Positions 23,680-32,925 of a stretch of DNA of 41,435 bases are shown piece by piece (the stretch's first letter is position 1; every line of letters begins with the position of its first letter). The notes under the pieces are model-generated. The model worked only from the letters and a program-made list of their open reading frames with translations. It was not told where the DNA came from and searched no databases. Source of the DNA: Oscillospiraceae bacterium (GTDB taxonomy: Bacteria; Bacillota; Clostridia; Oscillospirales; Acutalibacteraceae); contig SVOR01000017.1 of assembly GCA_015066295.1 (NCBI GenBank), forward strand, positions 1-41,435, written 5' to 3'. Made by a program: the position numbers and the translations under genes.

Positions 23680-25257
23680 TTATATATAAACCTTTTGTAA
23701 ATCCTTGCCGTTTGTTCTTATTCTGTACATATAGTCGTTATCGTCATCGTTGGGGAAATAGAGCCAATCGCCGACAACACAAATATAAAAGTTCGCGTGG
23801 TTTTCATAGGTCAAATCGAGGATTTTTGTTTTCTGACTGCCGTCATATTTCATTTTATAAAAGGCGCTTGTATCTTTATCACCGGTGAAATCAAACTCAA
23901 GAAAATAAACCCATCCGTTATAAACATTAATGTATGATTTTTGCACGTTGTATTTATATATTTTTGTAAAACCACTGCCGTTTGTGTTAATTTTAAAATA
24001 TGTATGAGATTCGGTAGATATCAGTGTATCGCCGAATAACCCCAATTCGTGAGAAGTGATTTTGTCTACCGTTGTTTTATTGGTGCCGTCGGTGCGAATC
24101 TTATAAACAGTTGTACTTCCTCTGGTGTTATAATATATCCATTTTCCTGAAACCAATATATCCTTGCATTTATCTTTACACACAACGGTTGTTTGTGTGC
24201 CGTCTAATTTGCATTTATATATGCGACCGTCGCCAAACGGGTTAGAGGTATATATCCATCCGTCCGCAACGTGCACAAAGTAGTTCTCTTTTTCGCTCAA
24301 TTTAGTTTTTTTAGTGCCATCAATTCTTATTTTATACAAACCTACGTCGCTGGAATAATAGTTGGTATCGCAGTAATAAACCCATTCACCAAGAACATTG
24401 ATTCCAAGTATAACACCGTCGGTTAGTTTCTGTTTATTGCTGCCGTCAGTTTTCATTTTATATAAGGCGTAGCCATTTTTTGAATCACTATAATACACCC
24501 AATTGCCTTGTTGGGCTACACGACCCCACTGCGCGCTGTTTGAAGGGGTATTACCAATAGTGTTGGTGACACCTGCACTCACATACACCTTAACCGCTGA
24601 ATTGCGCTTCACCATTTCGCCCGCCTTGATGTCCTGCGAAAGAATTAAACCCTCTTTGACTGTGTTGCTGCATTTTATGTCTGAAACTACACTAAGTCCC
24701 GCATCGGTTAGAGCCTTTTTAGCGGCATCAGCTGATTTGCCCTTAACATTTGGCACCTTCACTAAATCGGGGCCCTTGCTGATAATAAGTTCTATTTCAG
24801 AACCCTTTTCGACAAGCTTGCCCGCAGATATTTTTTGGGAAATGACAGTACCTTTTTTGCAGGAGTCGTGAAATTCTTCGGTAATAACCGCCTTAAAACC
24901 TGCGTTTTCAAAAGCGGCAATAGCTTCTGCAACGCTTAAATCTTCAACGTCGGGAACCTTTACAGGTATTCTGCCGTCACTTACCGTTAATGTAACGGTT
25001 TTACCAATTCTAAGCTTTGTGTTTTCGGGGACGTCTTGGCGTATAACAAAACCTTTAGGAACAGAGTCATTATATTCCCTTACACTATCAACCCTTAAAT
25101 GAAGCTCGGTTAATTGCTCTTTTGCATCGGTAATAGATTTATTGCTTAGATTTGGCACGGTCACCTTAATGGTGGAAAATAAAATTACAAATACGGTTAT
25201 AAGCGCCAAAATGCAAGCACCGGATATCATTAATATTTTCAATATTGATTTTTTCAT
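23680..25257 (-). CDS. PASTA-repeat protein with DUF5050 propeller-like domain
   Basis: 525 residues. A single N-terminal membrane anchor (about 5-30) is followed by three PASTA repeats, beginning near VTVPNLSNKSITDA, PVKVPDVEDLSVAEA and LVKVPNVKGKSADAA. Next come a short linker and ~290 residues of repeating WVYYxD...LYKMKTDGS units (DUF5050, beta-propeller-like). There is no kinase domain, unlike PrkC at 35998-37932. PASTA repeats bind peptidoglycan fragments (family knowledge), so it is probably an envelope sensor or cell-wall-associated protein. ATG 25257 is set by GGAGG seven bases upstream. It is first in a nine-gene minus operon. Confidence 0.88.
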   Translation of the reverse strand: MKKSILKILMISGACILALITVFVILFSTIKVTVPNLSNKSITDAKEQLTELHLRVDSVREYNDSVPKGFVIRQDVPENTKLRIGKTVTLTVSDGRIPVKVPDVEDLSVAEAIAAFENAGFKAVITEEFHDSCKKGTVISQKISAGKLVEKGSEIELIISKGPDLVKVPNVKGKSADAAKKALTDAGLSVVSDIKCSNTVKEGLILSQDIKAGEMVKRNSAVKVYVSAGVTNTIGNTPSNSAQWGRVAQQGNWVYYSDSKNGYALYKMKTDGSNKQKLTDGVILGINVLGEWVYYCDTNYYSSDVGLYKIRIDGTKKTKLSEKENYFVHVADGWIYTSNPFGDGRIYKCKLDGTQTTVVCKDKCKDILVSGKWIYYNTRGSTTVYKIRTDGTNKTTVDKITSHELGLFGDTLISTESHTYFKINTNGSGFTKIYKYNVQKSYINVYNGWVYFLEFDFTGDKDTSAFYKMKYDGSQKTKILDLTYENHANFYICVVGDWLYFPNDDDNDYMYRIRTNGKDLQKVYI

Positions 25258-25281
25258 ATACAAGCCTCCGTTCAAATATTA

Positions 25282-25346
25282 AGTAAACAATCGTCAGCTT
25301 ATATTACAATAAATACCATATTTTTATTGTAATTTATATTGTTTAC
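25282..25346. promoter_or_regulatory. Nested inverted repeats over the envelope-operon promoter
   Basis: Outer arms AGTAAACAAT (25282-25291) and ATTGTTTACT (25337-25346, within one base); inner arms ATTACAATAAA (25303-25313) and TTTATTGTAAT (25323-25333). The inner pair covers the -10 box of the minus-strand promoter, so this is an operator or leader-structure candidate. Confidence 0.5.
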
Positions 25347-25354
25347 TCAGTCAA
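25326..25354 (-). promoter_or_regulatory. Promoter of the nine-gene envelope operon
   Basis: Minus strand: TTGACT (25349-25354), 17-base spacer, TACAAT (25326-25331), about 70 bases before the PASTA gene. Confidence 0.7.
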
Positions 25355-25427
25355 ATTACAAATTTGTTATTATAATTTATAATTTTATAATAATAACGAC
25401 CAGAAGCCTTGTTTTGTGACAAAAATT

Positions 25428-25452
25428 AAAAGGACTACAAAGTAGTCCTTTT
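25428..25452 (-). terminator. Terminator after the YcxB-like gene
   Basis: AAAAGGACTAC (25428-25438) pairs with GTAGTCCTTTT (25442-25452), loop AAA. On the minus strand it is followed by AATTTTTG. It separates the YcxB-like gene from the PASTA operon. Confidence 0.85.
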
Positions 25453-25495
25453 ATTTGGGTATAGTTTTCGAAAAAAGCGGTCAAAAAGTAAGGCT

Positions 25496-26158
25496 TTAAA
25501 ATATAAAATTGGTTTTAAACATAAGTCCTAAAATAGTTGCGGTGAGGGAAACAACGATTAAAGCAATCAAGAATACCAAAGACCATTTTTTGTCATTTAT
25601 ACAGCTGATGAACTTTCTCTTTTTTACAAGTGGGCATTTTTCCAATAAAAAAGATTTTACTTCATCTGTGTTTGCATTAAGAGAGCTTTTTTCTATTGTG
25701 ATGTATAAATTGTGTTGCAGGTGAAGCAAGAGGAAATTTTTAGTTTCAAAAAACCTCGTTATCTGGTGATAAAAATATTCTCTTTTTAGTTCCTCGATAT
25801 GCGAAACGATTTTATCCTCGAAAAGCTCATAATTTAAGATGCTATCTTTGCCTGCAGAAATAAAAGCACGCTCATAACTGATTTTTGTCATCTTTTTTGT
25901 TCTGAAATATATTAAAGACACCAGAAACGAAATAAATGGAGCAAAACAAATAACAAGATCATAGTTATGGTCTAAAAGACTCAAACCGATAAGTAAGGTA
26001 ACCGAACAGAAAAAGAATAAAAACAACTTTTTAATTCTGTTATAGTTAACGGAACCAAAATCATAAAACAATTCTTTGTCCATTAAAAACTTTGAATTAT
26101 AAATAGCGGTTTCGATGTTTTCTTTTTCAAAATCAGTGTTCATAGTGTTTTCATTCAT
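25496..26158 (-). CDS. YcxB-like membrane protein
   Basis: 220 residues. Start is ATG 26158 (MNENTMNTDFEKENIETAIY), with GAGGG six bases upstream; the frame reaches further 5' without a good site. Two adjacent transmembrane helices lie near 45-90, followed by a cytoplasmic YcxB-type domain (NYELFEDKIVSHIEELKREY, FFETKNFLLLHL). A third helix sits at the C-terminus. The family has no known biochemical function. Single gene with promoter and terminator. Confidence 0.75.
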   Translation of the reverse strand: MNENTMNTDFEKENIETAIYNSKFLMDKELFYDFGSVNYNRIKKLFLFFFCSVTLLIGLSLLDHNYDLVICFAPFISFLVSLIYFRTKKMTKISYERAFISAGKDSILNYELFEDKIVSHIEELKREYFYHQITRFFETKNFLLLHLQHNLYITIEKSSLNANTDEVKSFLLEKCPLVKKRKFISCINDKKWSLVFLIALIVVSLTATILGLMFKTNFIF

Positions 26159-26186
26159 AAAGAACCCTCTTTTCATATTTGTATTT

Positions 26187-26214
26187 ATAATAGCATAAAA
26201 GTGCGAAGCCGCAA
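26187..26214 (-). promoter_or_regulatory. Probable promoter of the YcxB-like gene
   Basis: Minus strand: TTGCGG (26209-26214), 16-base spacer, extended -10 TGCTATTAT with the hexamer at 26187-26192. Confidence 0.5.
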
Positions 26215-26273
26215 TGTTTATTACCAATTACTTCTCAAAATGGAACGGTTTTAAAACCGGATTTTCATTAGAT

Positions 26274-26633
26274 TTAATCGGTATACATTAAAACATAAGT
26301 AAATTGATTCGTTGTATCGGCTTCACCCATTATAATTTCCACTTGGTTTTTCTTCCAAGTGATTTTTTCAATATTTCCTTCAAAAACACCCGCGCCATCA
26401 TTTGCTAACGAAAATTTTACTTTGTCTACCTTTTTGCCGTTTGCATTCTCTAAAACCAGCCTGGCATCAACCGAACCAAAAGGCCATTGCGGGCTTCCGA
26501 CTTGATATAGAGAAACAACGTAATTACCGTCCGGACTAGTTTGAGAAGTTATAAAAATTTCTTCTTTTATAAAACAGGCGGCAATGATAACCACCATAAA
26601 AATAGCAAGAAATATAATAAACAGTTTTTTCAC
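26274..26633 (-). CDS. DUF5412-like exported protein (119 aa)
   Basis: An N-terminal hydrophobic signal/anchor (MKKLFIIFLAIFMVVIIAAC; the Cys may be a lipidation site) precedes a small beta-rich domain with SPDGNYVVSLYQVGSPQWPF and DARLVLENANGK, resembling DUF5412-type proteins. The start is GTG 26633 with GGTGGTG upstream; no ATG is available. Single gene. Function unknown. Confidence 0.68.
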   Translation of the reverse strand: MKKLFIIFLAIFMVVIIAACFIKEEIFITSQTSPDGNYVVSLYQVGSPQWPFGSVDARLVLENANGKKVDKVKFSLANDGAGVFEGNIEKITWKKNQVEIIMGEADTTNQFTYVLMYTD

Positions 26634-26702
26634 AGCATCACCACCAATTTATAATATAACGAAGAAAAACTGTATTTTGTGACAAAAAAACTGTGTGTAG
26701 TA

Positions 26703-26731
26703 AGTATAGCATAAAACCTAAAACAAATCAA
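26703..26731 (-). promoter_or_regulatory. Promoter of the DUF5412-like gene
   Basis: Minus strand: TTGATT (26726-26731), 17-base spacer, TATACT (26703-26708). Confidence 0.68.
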
Positions 26732-26749
26732 TGCGGGGGCATTCAATTT

Positions 26750-26864
26750 ATAATCCGTGGCGAAGCCACACATTACTTCTTCACTATTCACTATTACCTC
26801 TTACTTTCCAAAAATCCCGTTCACAAATTTTTAGTGAAAAGTGAAGAGTGAAGAGGTAATAAGT
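26750..26864. repeat. Repeat-rich spacer with short imperfect inverted repeats
   Basis: This stretch of the 513-base gap between 26634 and 27146 has no gene. It holds the palindrome GTGGCGAAGCCAC and CTTCACTATTCACTATTACC-like tracts, whose reverse complement (GTGAAGAGTGAAGAGGTAAT) recurs 50 bases on. AAAAATCCCGTTCAC at about 26809-26823 reappears inverted in the tRNA-Thr terminator. It looks like a small dispersed repeat. Confidence 0.55.
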
Positions 26865-26897
26865 AAAAATCCCGCCCACTTTCGTGAACGGGATTTT

Positions 26898-26898
<1 letters not shown>
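26865..26898 (-). terminator. Terminator of tRNA-Thr
   Basis: AAAAATCCCG (26865-26874) pairs with CGGGATTTTT (26889-26898). On the minus strand it follows the tRNA CCA immediately and ends in a T-run. Confidence 0.8.
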
Positions 26899-26973
<75 letters not shown>

Positions 26974-26991
26974 AAATATACAACGCAAATT

Positions 26992-27020
26992 ATTATAAAA
27001 TAAACTTATCTAATTGTCAA
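26992..27020 (-). promoter_or_regulatory. Consensus promoter of tRNA-Thr
   Basis: Minus strand: TTGACA (27015-27020), 17-base spacer, TATAAT (26992-26997): a perfect consensus. Confidence 0.92.
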
Positions 27021-27071
27021 GAGGTTTTTGCTTTTAAATATTAAAAAAAGGTTACAAGTTGGCCGTAAAGG

Positions 27072-27101
27072 TTGACATAGATATATATAATTTGGTAAAA
27101 T
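27072..27101 (+). promoter_or_regulatory. Promoter of the yicC-gmk-priA-prkC cluster
   Basis: TTGACA (27072-27077), 18-base spacer, TAAAAT (27096-27101). It is the only clear promoter seen before the cluster. Confidence 0.75.
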
Positions 27102-27146
27102 ATTATGAAATATTATGGATTACTATATCTGTAAGGAGATACACAT

Positions 27147-28025
27147 ATGATTAAAAGTATGACAGGCTTTGGACGAGCCGTCAAAAGCATTGATAACTAT
27201 AACATTACCGTTGAGATAAAATCGGTTAATCACCGCTATTTCGAATTTTCGTGCAGAACGCCCAGAAATTGCTCTTTCCTAGATGAAAAGCTAAAGAGCT
27301 TTTGCCAGGGGAAGATTACACGTGGTAAGGTAGAAGTGTACGTTTCGGTTGAGTTTGTTGATGCAAATCAGACGACCATTGAGATAAACGATGAGTTTGC
27401 ATCATCCTACATAGCGGCACTTAAAACGCTCTCTAAAAAATACGGTATTAAGAACGACGTTAAGGTTTCGACCGTTGCCGCCAATAACGACGTATTTTTC
27501 ATTAAGAGAAATGCCGTTGACGAGGAGGGCCTTACCGCCGCCGTTTTAGAAACAGCGGGTGAGGCACTCTGCACATTTATTAAAATGCGAGAGGTTGAGG
27601 GCGAGCGACTTAAAGCCGACCTTGAAAATCGTGTTGAGTTTATTTTAGAAAAGGTTGCATTTATTGAGCAGCGCTCACCCGAAACGGTTAAGCTTTACCG
27701 CGAGCGTATTGAGGCGAGAATTAAGGAATTGCTTGAATCAGCTCAGGTTGATGAGCAAAGACTTCTAACCGAAACCGCCATATTTGCCGATAAGGTTGCC
27801 GTTGCCGAGGAAACGGTACGACTTCGCAGTCATATCGGTCAGCTGTGCGAGCTTCTTAAAACCGATGATGCCGTTGGTCGAAAGCTCGATTTCATAGTTC
27901 AGGAGATGAACCGCGAAACCAACACGATAGGATCAAAGGCGCAGGACGTTGAGATAACAAGATGCGTTGTTGACATTAAGGCCGAGATTGAGAAGATGCG
28001 CGAACAGGTGCAGAACATAGAATAG
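27147..28025 (+). CDS. yicC: YicC/YloC family endoribonuclease
   Basis: 292 residues, family length. The start [11 protein letters not shown] is diagnostic, followed by [11 protein letters not shown]; the C-terminal DUF1732 region reads [19 protein letters not shown]. Members are RNases acting on sRNA/mRNA (E. coli YicC and B. subtilis YloC). ATG 27147 follows AAGGAG. It heads the conserved cluster yicC-remA-gmk-rpoZ, as in B. subtilis (yloC). Confidence 0.95.
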   Translation: MIKSMTGFGRAVKSIDNYNITVEIKSVNHRYFEFSCRTPRNCSFLDEKLKSFCQGKITRGKVEVYVSVEFVDANQTTIEINDEFASSYIAALKTLSKKYGIKNDVKVSTVAANNDVFFIKRNAVDEEGLTAAVLETAGEALCTFIKMREVEGERLKADLENRVEFILEKVAFIEQRSPETVKLYRERIEARIKELLESAQVDEQRLLTETAIFADKVAVAEETVRLRSHIGQLCELLKTDDAVGRKLDFIVQEMNRETNTIGSKAQDVEITRCVVDIKAEIEKMREQVQNIE

Positions 28026-28035
28026 AGGTTATAGT

Positions 28036-28305
28036 ATGAAACTGATAAATATAGGCTTTGGTAATTTAGTTTCGGCAAACCGAATGGTCGCGATAGTCAG
28101 CCCCGAATCGGCACCGATAAAAAGAATTGTGCAGGAAGCCAAGGAAAACGGTACGCTAATCGATGCCACCCACGGTCGACGCACAAGGGCGGTAATCATT
28201 ACCGACAGCGACCACGTAATTTTAACCTATCTTCAATCTGAAACGGTTGCAAACCGACTCAATGAGGAGCAAGCAGATAATGAGGAGGTTATATTTGATG
28301 AGTAA
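28036..28305 (+). CDS. remA: DUF370 regulator RemA
   Basis: 89 residues, nearly the B. subtilis RemA sequence: [50 protein letters not shown]. RemA is a ring-forming DNA-binding activator of biofilm matrix and osmoprotection genes in Bacillus; its targets here are unknown. It lies 10 bases after yicC and overlaps gmk by 8 bases. Confidence 0.94.
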   Translation: MKLINIGFGNLVSANRMVAIVSPESAPIKRIVQEAKENGTLIDATHGRRTRAVIITDSDHVILTYLQSETVANRLNEEQADNEEVIFDE

Positions 28306-28906
28306 GGGTAAATTGTTTATTGTATCGGGTCCGTCGGGCTCGGGCAAGGATACAATTTTACAGGGTGTCTTTAAAAAACACCCCGAAATTAAGCTATCAA
28401 TTTCCTCTATAACAAGAGCAATGCGAGTAGGCGAGGTTGAGGGTGAAAAATATCACTTCATTTCTCGTGACGAATTTGAGGAGCTGCTTAAAAACGATAT
28501 GCTTTTAGAGCATAACGTGTTTGTCGGCAACTACTACGGCACACCAAAGGCTCCCGTAGAGGAATGCTTGAACGCGGGCGGCGATATGATTTTGGAAATC
28601 GACGTCAATGGTGCGGCACAGGTTAGAGAGAAAATGCCTGACGCTATCAGCATATTTATTATGCCGCCTTCCTTTGAGGTGCTCAAGAATCGACTCAGCG
28701 GCAGAGGTACCGAAACCGAAGAGGTTGTTGAGCAGCGTATGACTGCGGCGCTCGGTGAAATAGCCCGCGCAAAAGAGTACGATTACATCGTAATAAACGA
28801 CCAACTCGACGTAGCAATAGATGACCTTCTCTCGATTATTTTAAGCGAGAGATTGAGAATAAACAGACAAAAACAAATTATTGATGAGGTGCTTGAAAAA
28901 TGTTAA
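28298..28906 (+). CDS. gmk: Guanylate kinase
   Basis: 202 residues. ATP-dependent phosphorylation of GMP to GDP. P-loop GPSGSGKDT (about 10-18), GMP-binding [14 protein letters not shown] and [10 protein letters not shown], then the [11 protein letters not shown] segment and lid region. ATG 28298 is chosen over the upstream in-frame ATG 28247 because GAGGAGG (28282-28288) precedes it and the family N-terminus starts here. It overlaps remA and rpoZ. Confidence 0.95.
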   Translation: MSKGKLFIVSGPSGSGKDTILQGVFKKHPEIKLSISSITRAMRVGEVEGEKYHFISRDEFEELLKNDMLLEHNVFVGNYYGTPKAPVEECLNAGGDMILEIDVNGAAQVREKMPDAISIFIMPPSFEVLKNRLSGRGTETEEVVEQRMTAALGEIARAKEYDYIVINDQLDVAIDDLLSIILSERLRINRQKQIIDEVLEKC

Positions 28907-29079
28907 ATCCTGCAATTGGTAAACTTATTAACAACTGTGACAATCGTTACAGCTTGGTTCTCGACGTGGCTAAAACCGCAAGAGAGATTTCCGAAGATGC
29001 CGCCGAAAAGGGCGAAATCATCGTTGAAAAACCCGTTAGCCTTGCTATAAATAAAATTGCAAGCGAAATAGACGACTAA
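28900..29079 (+). CDS. rpoZ: RNA polymerase omega subunit
   Basis: 59 residues: [20 protein letters not shown], then DVAKTAREI and EKPVSLAINKIASEI, the conserved omega segments that wrap the beta-prime C-terminus. ATG 28900 overlaps the end of gmk by 7 bases, matching the gmk-rpoZ order throughout Firmicutes. Normal short length for a Clostridia omega protein. Confidence 0.92.
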   Translation: MLNPAIGKLINNCDNRYSLVLDVAKTAREISEDAAEKGEIIVEKPVSLAINKIASEIDD

Positions 29080-29117
29080 TTAAAGACGAAAAATTTATTT
29101 TTTTGGGGGTGCTTTGT

Positions 29118-31532
29118 GTGAAGCGTACGACTGCAAGCGTAATTATTGAAAAAACTGCTTACAGCTTTGATAAGCCGTATGATTACATTGTGCCCGAAAA
29201 TTTAATTGACGTCTGTCGCGCAGGCTGTCGTGTTGTTGTACCCTTTGGTAAGGGGGATATGCGTCGACAAGGCTTGGTTTTATCGGTAAATAGTTGTGAC
29301 ACTGACCAACCCCTTAAATCTATTTTGGCGGTTGCGGATGCCACTCCCATATTAAATGACGAAATGTTAAAGCTTTGCGAGTGGTTGCACGAAACGCTTT
29401 TCTGCACCTATTTTGATGCAGTTAATGCGGTGCTTCCAACCGGTGTATCGCTTAAGGTTGTTGAATATTATAAGTCAACCGATACGTGCCAAAATCTCAC
29501 CGATGACGAGGCCTGCCTTTACGAATTTATTAAAGACAGTACCCGCGAAATTACCGCTGAAGTTATTTCTAAGGCGTTTGGTGACGCATCTATTAAGCTG
29601 CTCGCCACTTTAGAAAGCAAGGGTGCTGTTGAGCGATACAGCAATGCTATCAGCAAAATGAAGGATGCAACGCTAAAATCGGTGCGCGCGATAAAAACAG
29701 ATTTATCGTCTGTAAAGCTTACCGAAAGGCAAAAAGAGGTTGCCGAATATATTTTTGCAAACCCCGAGTCGCCCGTTAAAGAGGTACAGTATTATACGGG
29801 AGCTTCTGCTTCAATTATTGATGCGCTTGTGTCAAAGGGTGTAGCGCAGTATTTCCAAAAGGAAATATTTCGTATGCCCGTAAATCTTACCGACGTTACC
29901 GATACCGAGACTATAAACCTTACCGACGAGCAAAAGACAGCTTATGACGAGCTTGAAAACGTACTCGGCAAGGGCGAATCAGCACTGCTTTACGGTGTGA
30001 CGGGCAGCGGCAAAACCAAGGTGTTTTTAAAGCTTGTTGACAAGGTTATTGAGGATAATAAGGGCGTAATAATTATGGTGCCCGAAATATCCTTAACACC
30101 GCAAATGATATCTATTTTTTCGTCACGCTACGGTAATAAAATAGCGGTATTTCACAGTGCAATGTCACTCGGACAACGTATGGACGAGTGGAAGCGCGTT
30201 AAAAAGGGCGAAGCCCTAATTGCTATTGGTACACGCTCGGCTATATTCGCTCCAAGTGATAATTTAGGACTTATTATTATGGATGAGGAGCAGGAGCATA
30301 CCTATAAATCGGAGCAATCGCCGCGATTCCATGCACGTGACGTTGCAAGGTTTAGGGCTAAATATCACGGTGCATTATTCCTAATGGCATCGGCGACACC
30401 TTCAATAGAGACCTATACCGCCGCAAAAAATGGTAAATATCATTTGTGTACCCTTAAAAACCGCTATGGCAATGCGGTACTCCCCGAAACCGAGGTTGTT
30501 GATATGCGCCTCGAAGCACAGTCGGGCAATATGGGTGCTGTAAGCGGCGTTTTGTATGATGAAATAGACAGTGCATTACAAAGCGAAAACCAAGCAATAG
30601 TATTACTTAACCGTCGTGGGCATAATACACATATATCGTGTATGTCGTGCGGCGAGGTTGTAAGCTGTCCGAATTGTAGCGTGTCGCTTACCTATCACTC
30701 GGCAAATAAACGCGTTATGTGTCACTATTGCGGTTATTCGGTATCGGTACCCGATAGGTGTGAAAACTGCGGCGACACCCATTTAAAATATTCGGGGGTT
30801 GGCACCCAAAAGGTCGAGGAAGAACTAAAAATGCTTTTCCCGACCGCCAAGATTTTGCGACTTGATGCCGATAGCACAACCTCTAAGGATTCCTATTCGC
30901 AGTATCTTACCGATTTTGCGGGCGGTAAATACGATATAATGCTTGGTACACAAATGGTTGCAAAGGGACTTGACTTTAAGGACGTAACCGTTGTTGGCGT
31001 GCTTAGTGCCGATAGGGCAGAGAATAGTGAGGATTACCGAAGCGCCGAGCGCACCTTTTCATTGCTGACCCAGGTAGTAGGTAGGGCAGGACGAGGTGAA
31101 AAAAGCGGTAAAGCGGTAATTCAGACGCTTAATCCCGATAGTAATATAATTTCCTTGGCGCAAAGTCAAGACTATGATGCCTTTTATGACGGAGAAATAA
31201 AAATGCGCCGTCTTATGACCTATCCGCCTTATTGTGATATTATATCTATTTCGGTGCAGTCGACCCATCAAAATGCGGCACTTGGTTCTGCAAAAGATAT
31301 TTTAAATAAACTAAAAGAACTGGTTAGCGGGGAGTATGGCGATACCAAAATCATCGTTTTAGGTCCCGCACCTGCTTTGATGCCCAAAATAAACAATAAA
31401 TATAAATTCAAATTACTAATAAAATGCAAAAACAGTAAGCGTACAAGAAGTCTCATCCGTGAGGCTACGCATATTAAATTGCAGTATGATACGTCGGTTA
31501 CTGTTGATATAAATCCCGAATCAGTTTTATAG
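29118..31532 (+). CDS. priA: Primosomal protein N' (replication restart helicase)
   Basis: 804 residues. 3'-to-5' DNA helicase that reloads the replisome at stalled forks. The N-terminal 3'BD domain (YSFDKPYDYIVPENL, VVPFGKG) leads to Walker A GVTGSGKTK (about 294-302) and the Walker B DEEQEHTYKSEQ. Four Cys pairs bind two zinc ions (CMSC, CPNC, CHYC, CENC, about 514-557), and the helicase C-terminal motifs (GTQMVAKGLDF, QVVGRAGRG) follow. GTG 29118 is chosen over TTG 29103 because GGGGGTG is six bases upstream. coaBC, which sits between rpoZ and priA in B. subtilis, is absent. Confidence 0.95.
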   Translation: MKRTTASVIIEKTAYSFDKPYDYIVPENLIDVCRAGCRVVVPFGKGDMRRQGLVLSVNSCDTDQPLKSILAVADATPILNDEMLKLCEWLHETLFCTYFDAVNAVLPTGVSLKVVEYYKSTDTCQNLTDDEACLYEFIKDSTREITAEVISKAFGDASIKLLATLESKGAVERYSNAISKMKDATLKSVRAIKTDLSSVKLTERQKEVAEYIFANPESPVKEVQYYTGASASIIDALVSKGVAQYFQKEIFRMPVNLTDVTDTETINLTDEQKTAYDELENVLGKGESALLYGVTGSGKTKVFLKLVDKVIEDNKGVIIMVPEISLTPQMISIFSSRYGNKIAVFHSAMSLGQRMDEWKRVKKGEALIAIGTRSAIFAPSDNLGLIIMDEEQEHTYKSEQSPRFHARDVARFRAKYHGALFLMASATPSIETYTAAKNGKYHLCTLKNRYGNAVLPETEVVDMRLEAQSGNMGAVSGVLYDEIDSALQSENQAIVLLNRRGHNTHISCMSCGEVVSCPNCSVSLTYHSANKRVMCHYCGYSVSVPDRCENCGDTHLKYSGVGTQKVEEELKMLFPTAKILRLDADSTTSKDSYSQYLTDFAGGKYDIMLGTQMVAKGLDFKDVTVVGVLSADRAENSEDYRSAERTFSLLTQVVGRAGRGEKSGKAVIQTLNPDSNIISLAQSQDYDAFYDGEIKMRRLMTYPPYCDIISISVQSTHQNAALGSAKDILNKLKELVSGEYGDTKIIVLGPAPALMPKINNKYKFKLLIKCKNSKRTRSLIREATHIKLQYDTSVTVDINPESVL

Positions 31533-31541
31533 GAGAATAAA

Positions 31542-31991
31542 ATGGCTATTCGAAATATTTTAAAATACGGTGACGAAACACTGCGCAAGGTGTCGCGTTC
31601 CGTTTTGAAATTTGATGAACGTTTGGCGCAAACACTCGATGATATGCGCGATACTATGTATGCCGCCGATGGTTGCGGACTTGCAGCTCCACAAATAGGC
31701 GTGCTTCGCCGATACTGCATAGTCGATGTTGGCGATGGACTTATCGAGCTTGTAAATCCCGTGATTATCGAAAAAAGCGGTGTGCAAAACGAGGACGAGG
31801 GTTGCCTGTCAATCCCCGGTAATTATAAAACCACCGTTCGTCCCATGAGGGTTACCGTACGCGCTCAAGACCGTTTTGGCAACACCTTTACCGTGTCGGG
31901 CGAGGGACTAAAGGCGCGTGCCTTCTGTCACGAAATCGACCATTTGGACGGCGTATTATTTATTGATCGAGCAATAGGAGATAAAAAATAA
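31542..31991 (+). CDS. def: Peptide deformylase
   Basis: 149 residues; removes the formyl group from nascent N-terminal Met. The three active-site motifs are GLAAPQIG, EGCLSIPG and HEIDHLDG, which supply the metal ligands Cys, His, His and the catalytic Glu. Ten bases after priA; its stop overlaps the fmt start by one base (TAATG). Confidence 0.95.
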   Translation: MAIRNILKYGDETLRKVSRSVLKFDERLAQTLDDMRDTMYAADGCGLAAPQIGVLRRYCIVDVGDGLIELVNPVIIEKSGVQNEDEGCLSIPGNYKTTVRPMRVTVRAQDRFGNTFTVSGEGLKARAFCHEIDHLDGVLFIDRAIGDKK

Positions 31992-32911
31992 TGAGAATTG
32001 TTTTTATGGGTACTCCCGATATTGCCGCCGCATCATTAAGAGCACTGATTCATGCGGGTCACGATATCGTAGGTGTTTTCACCCAACCTGATAAACCGGT
32101 TGGCCGTAAGCAAATTTTAACCGCACCACCCGTAAAGGTATGCGCTTTAGAAAACAATATTCCTGTATATCAACCCACAACTGTTCGTGACGGTGCCGCT
32201 CTTGAAATTTTAAAAGAATTAGCCCCCGAAATAATTGTGGTTGTAGCATACGGCAAAATTTTACCCAAAGAAATATTAACCTTTCCAAAGTTTGGTTGTG
32301 TTAATGCCCATGCGTCACTTTTGCCTAAATATCGCGGTGCTTCACCAATTCAGTGGTGCATCGTTTGCGGTGAAAAGGTAACGGGTGTTACAACACAGCT
32401 TATGGATGAAGGCATAGATACAGGCGATATGCTTGAAACGGTTAGTGTAAATATTGGTGATAACGAAACAAGCGAAGAACTTTTTGACCGTTTAACCATA
32501 GAAGCCGCTAAACTTGTTTGCTCAACCGTAGAGAAACTTTCAAAGGGTGAAATTACACCTATCAAACAAAATGAAGCAGAAGCCACTTATGCACCTATAA
32601 TTAAAAAAGAAATGGCGCAGATTGATTTTAATAAAACCGCAAGTGAAATTCACAATTTAGTTCGCGGTCTTTACGGATGGCCAACGGCATATTTTATGCT
32701 CGACGGCAAGCGTGTTAAGGTTTATAAAACTGAGGTTTTAGAGGTGTCGGGTGAGCCTTCAACAATTATTAAGTCGGATAACGAGTTAATAATTGCTTGC
32801 GGCAATAATAGTGCCGTAAAAATTAAAGAATTACAGCCCGAGGGCTCTAAACGAATGGAAGCAAAGCAGTGGTTGCTCGGCAAGAAAATCGCTCAGGGCA
32901 CCAAAATTTAA
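31991..32911 (+). CDS. fmt: Methionyl-tRNA formyltransferase
   Basis: 306 residues. Transfers formyl from 10-formyl-tetrahydrofolate to Met-tRNA. N-terminal MRIVFMGTPDIAAASL, catalytic block NAHASLLPKYRGASPIQW (about 107-124, with Asn/His) and DTGDMLE, then the C-terminal OB-type tRNA-binding domain. Translationally coupled to def. Confidence 0.95.
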   Translation: MRIVFMGTPDIAAASLRALIHAGHDIVGVFTQPDKPVGRKQILTAPPVKVCALENNIPVYQPTTVRDGAALEILKELAPEIIVVVAYGKILPKEILTFPKFGCVNAHASLLPKYRGASPIQWCIVCGEKVTGVTTQLMDEGIDTGDMLETVSVNIGDNETSEELFDRLTIEAAKLVCSTVEKLSKGEITPIKQNEAEATYAPIIKKEMAQIDFNKTASEIHNLVRGLYGWPTAYFMLDGKRVKVYKTEVLEVSGEPSTIIKSDNELIIACGNNSAVKIKELQPEGSKRMEAKQWLLGKKIAQGTKI

Positions 32912-32925
32912 AAAAGGAGTGATAT

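Noticed and set aside
28247-28297. Longer gmk start at an upstream in-frame ATG
   Set aside because: It lies inside remA without a ribosome binding site and adds a tail not seen in guanylate kinases.
31268-31720. 150-residue minus-strand frame across priA/def
   Set aside because: Antisense to the conserved motifs of PriA and peptide deformylase; no ribosome binding site.
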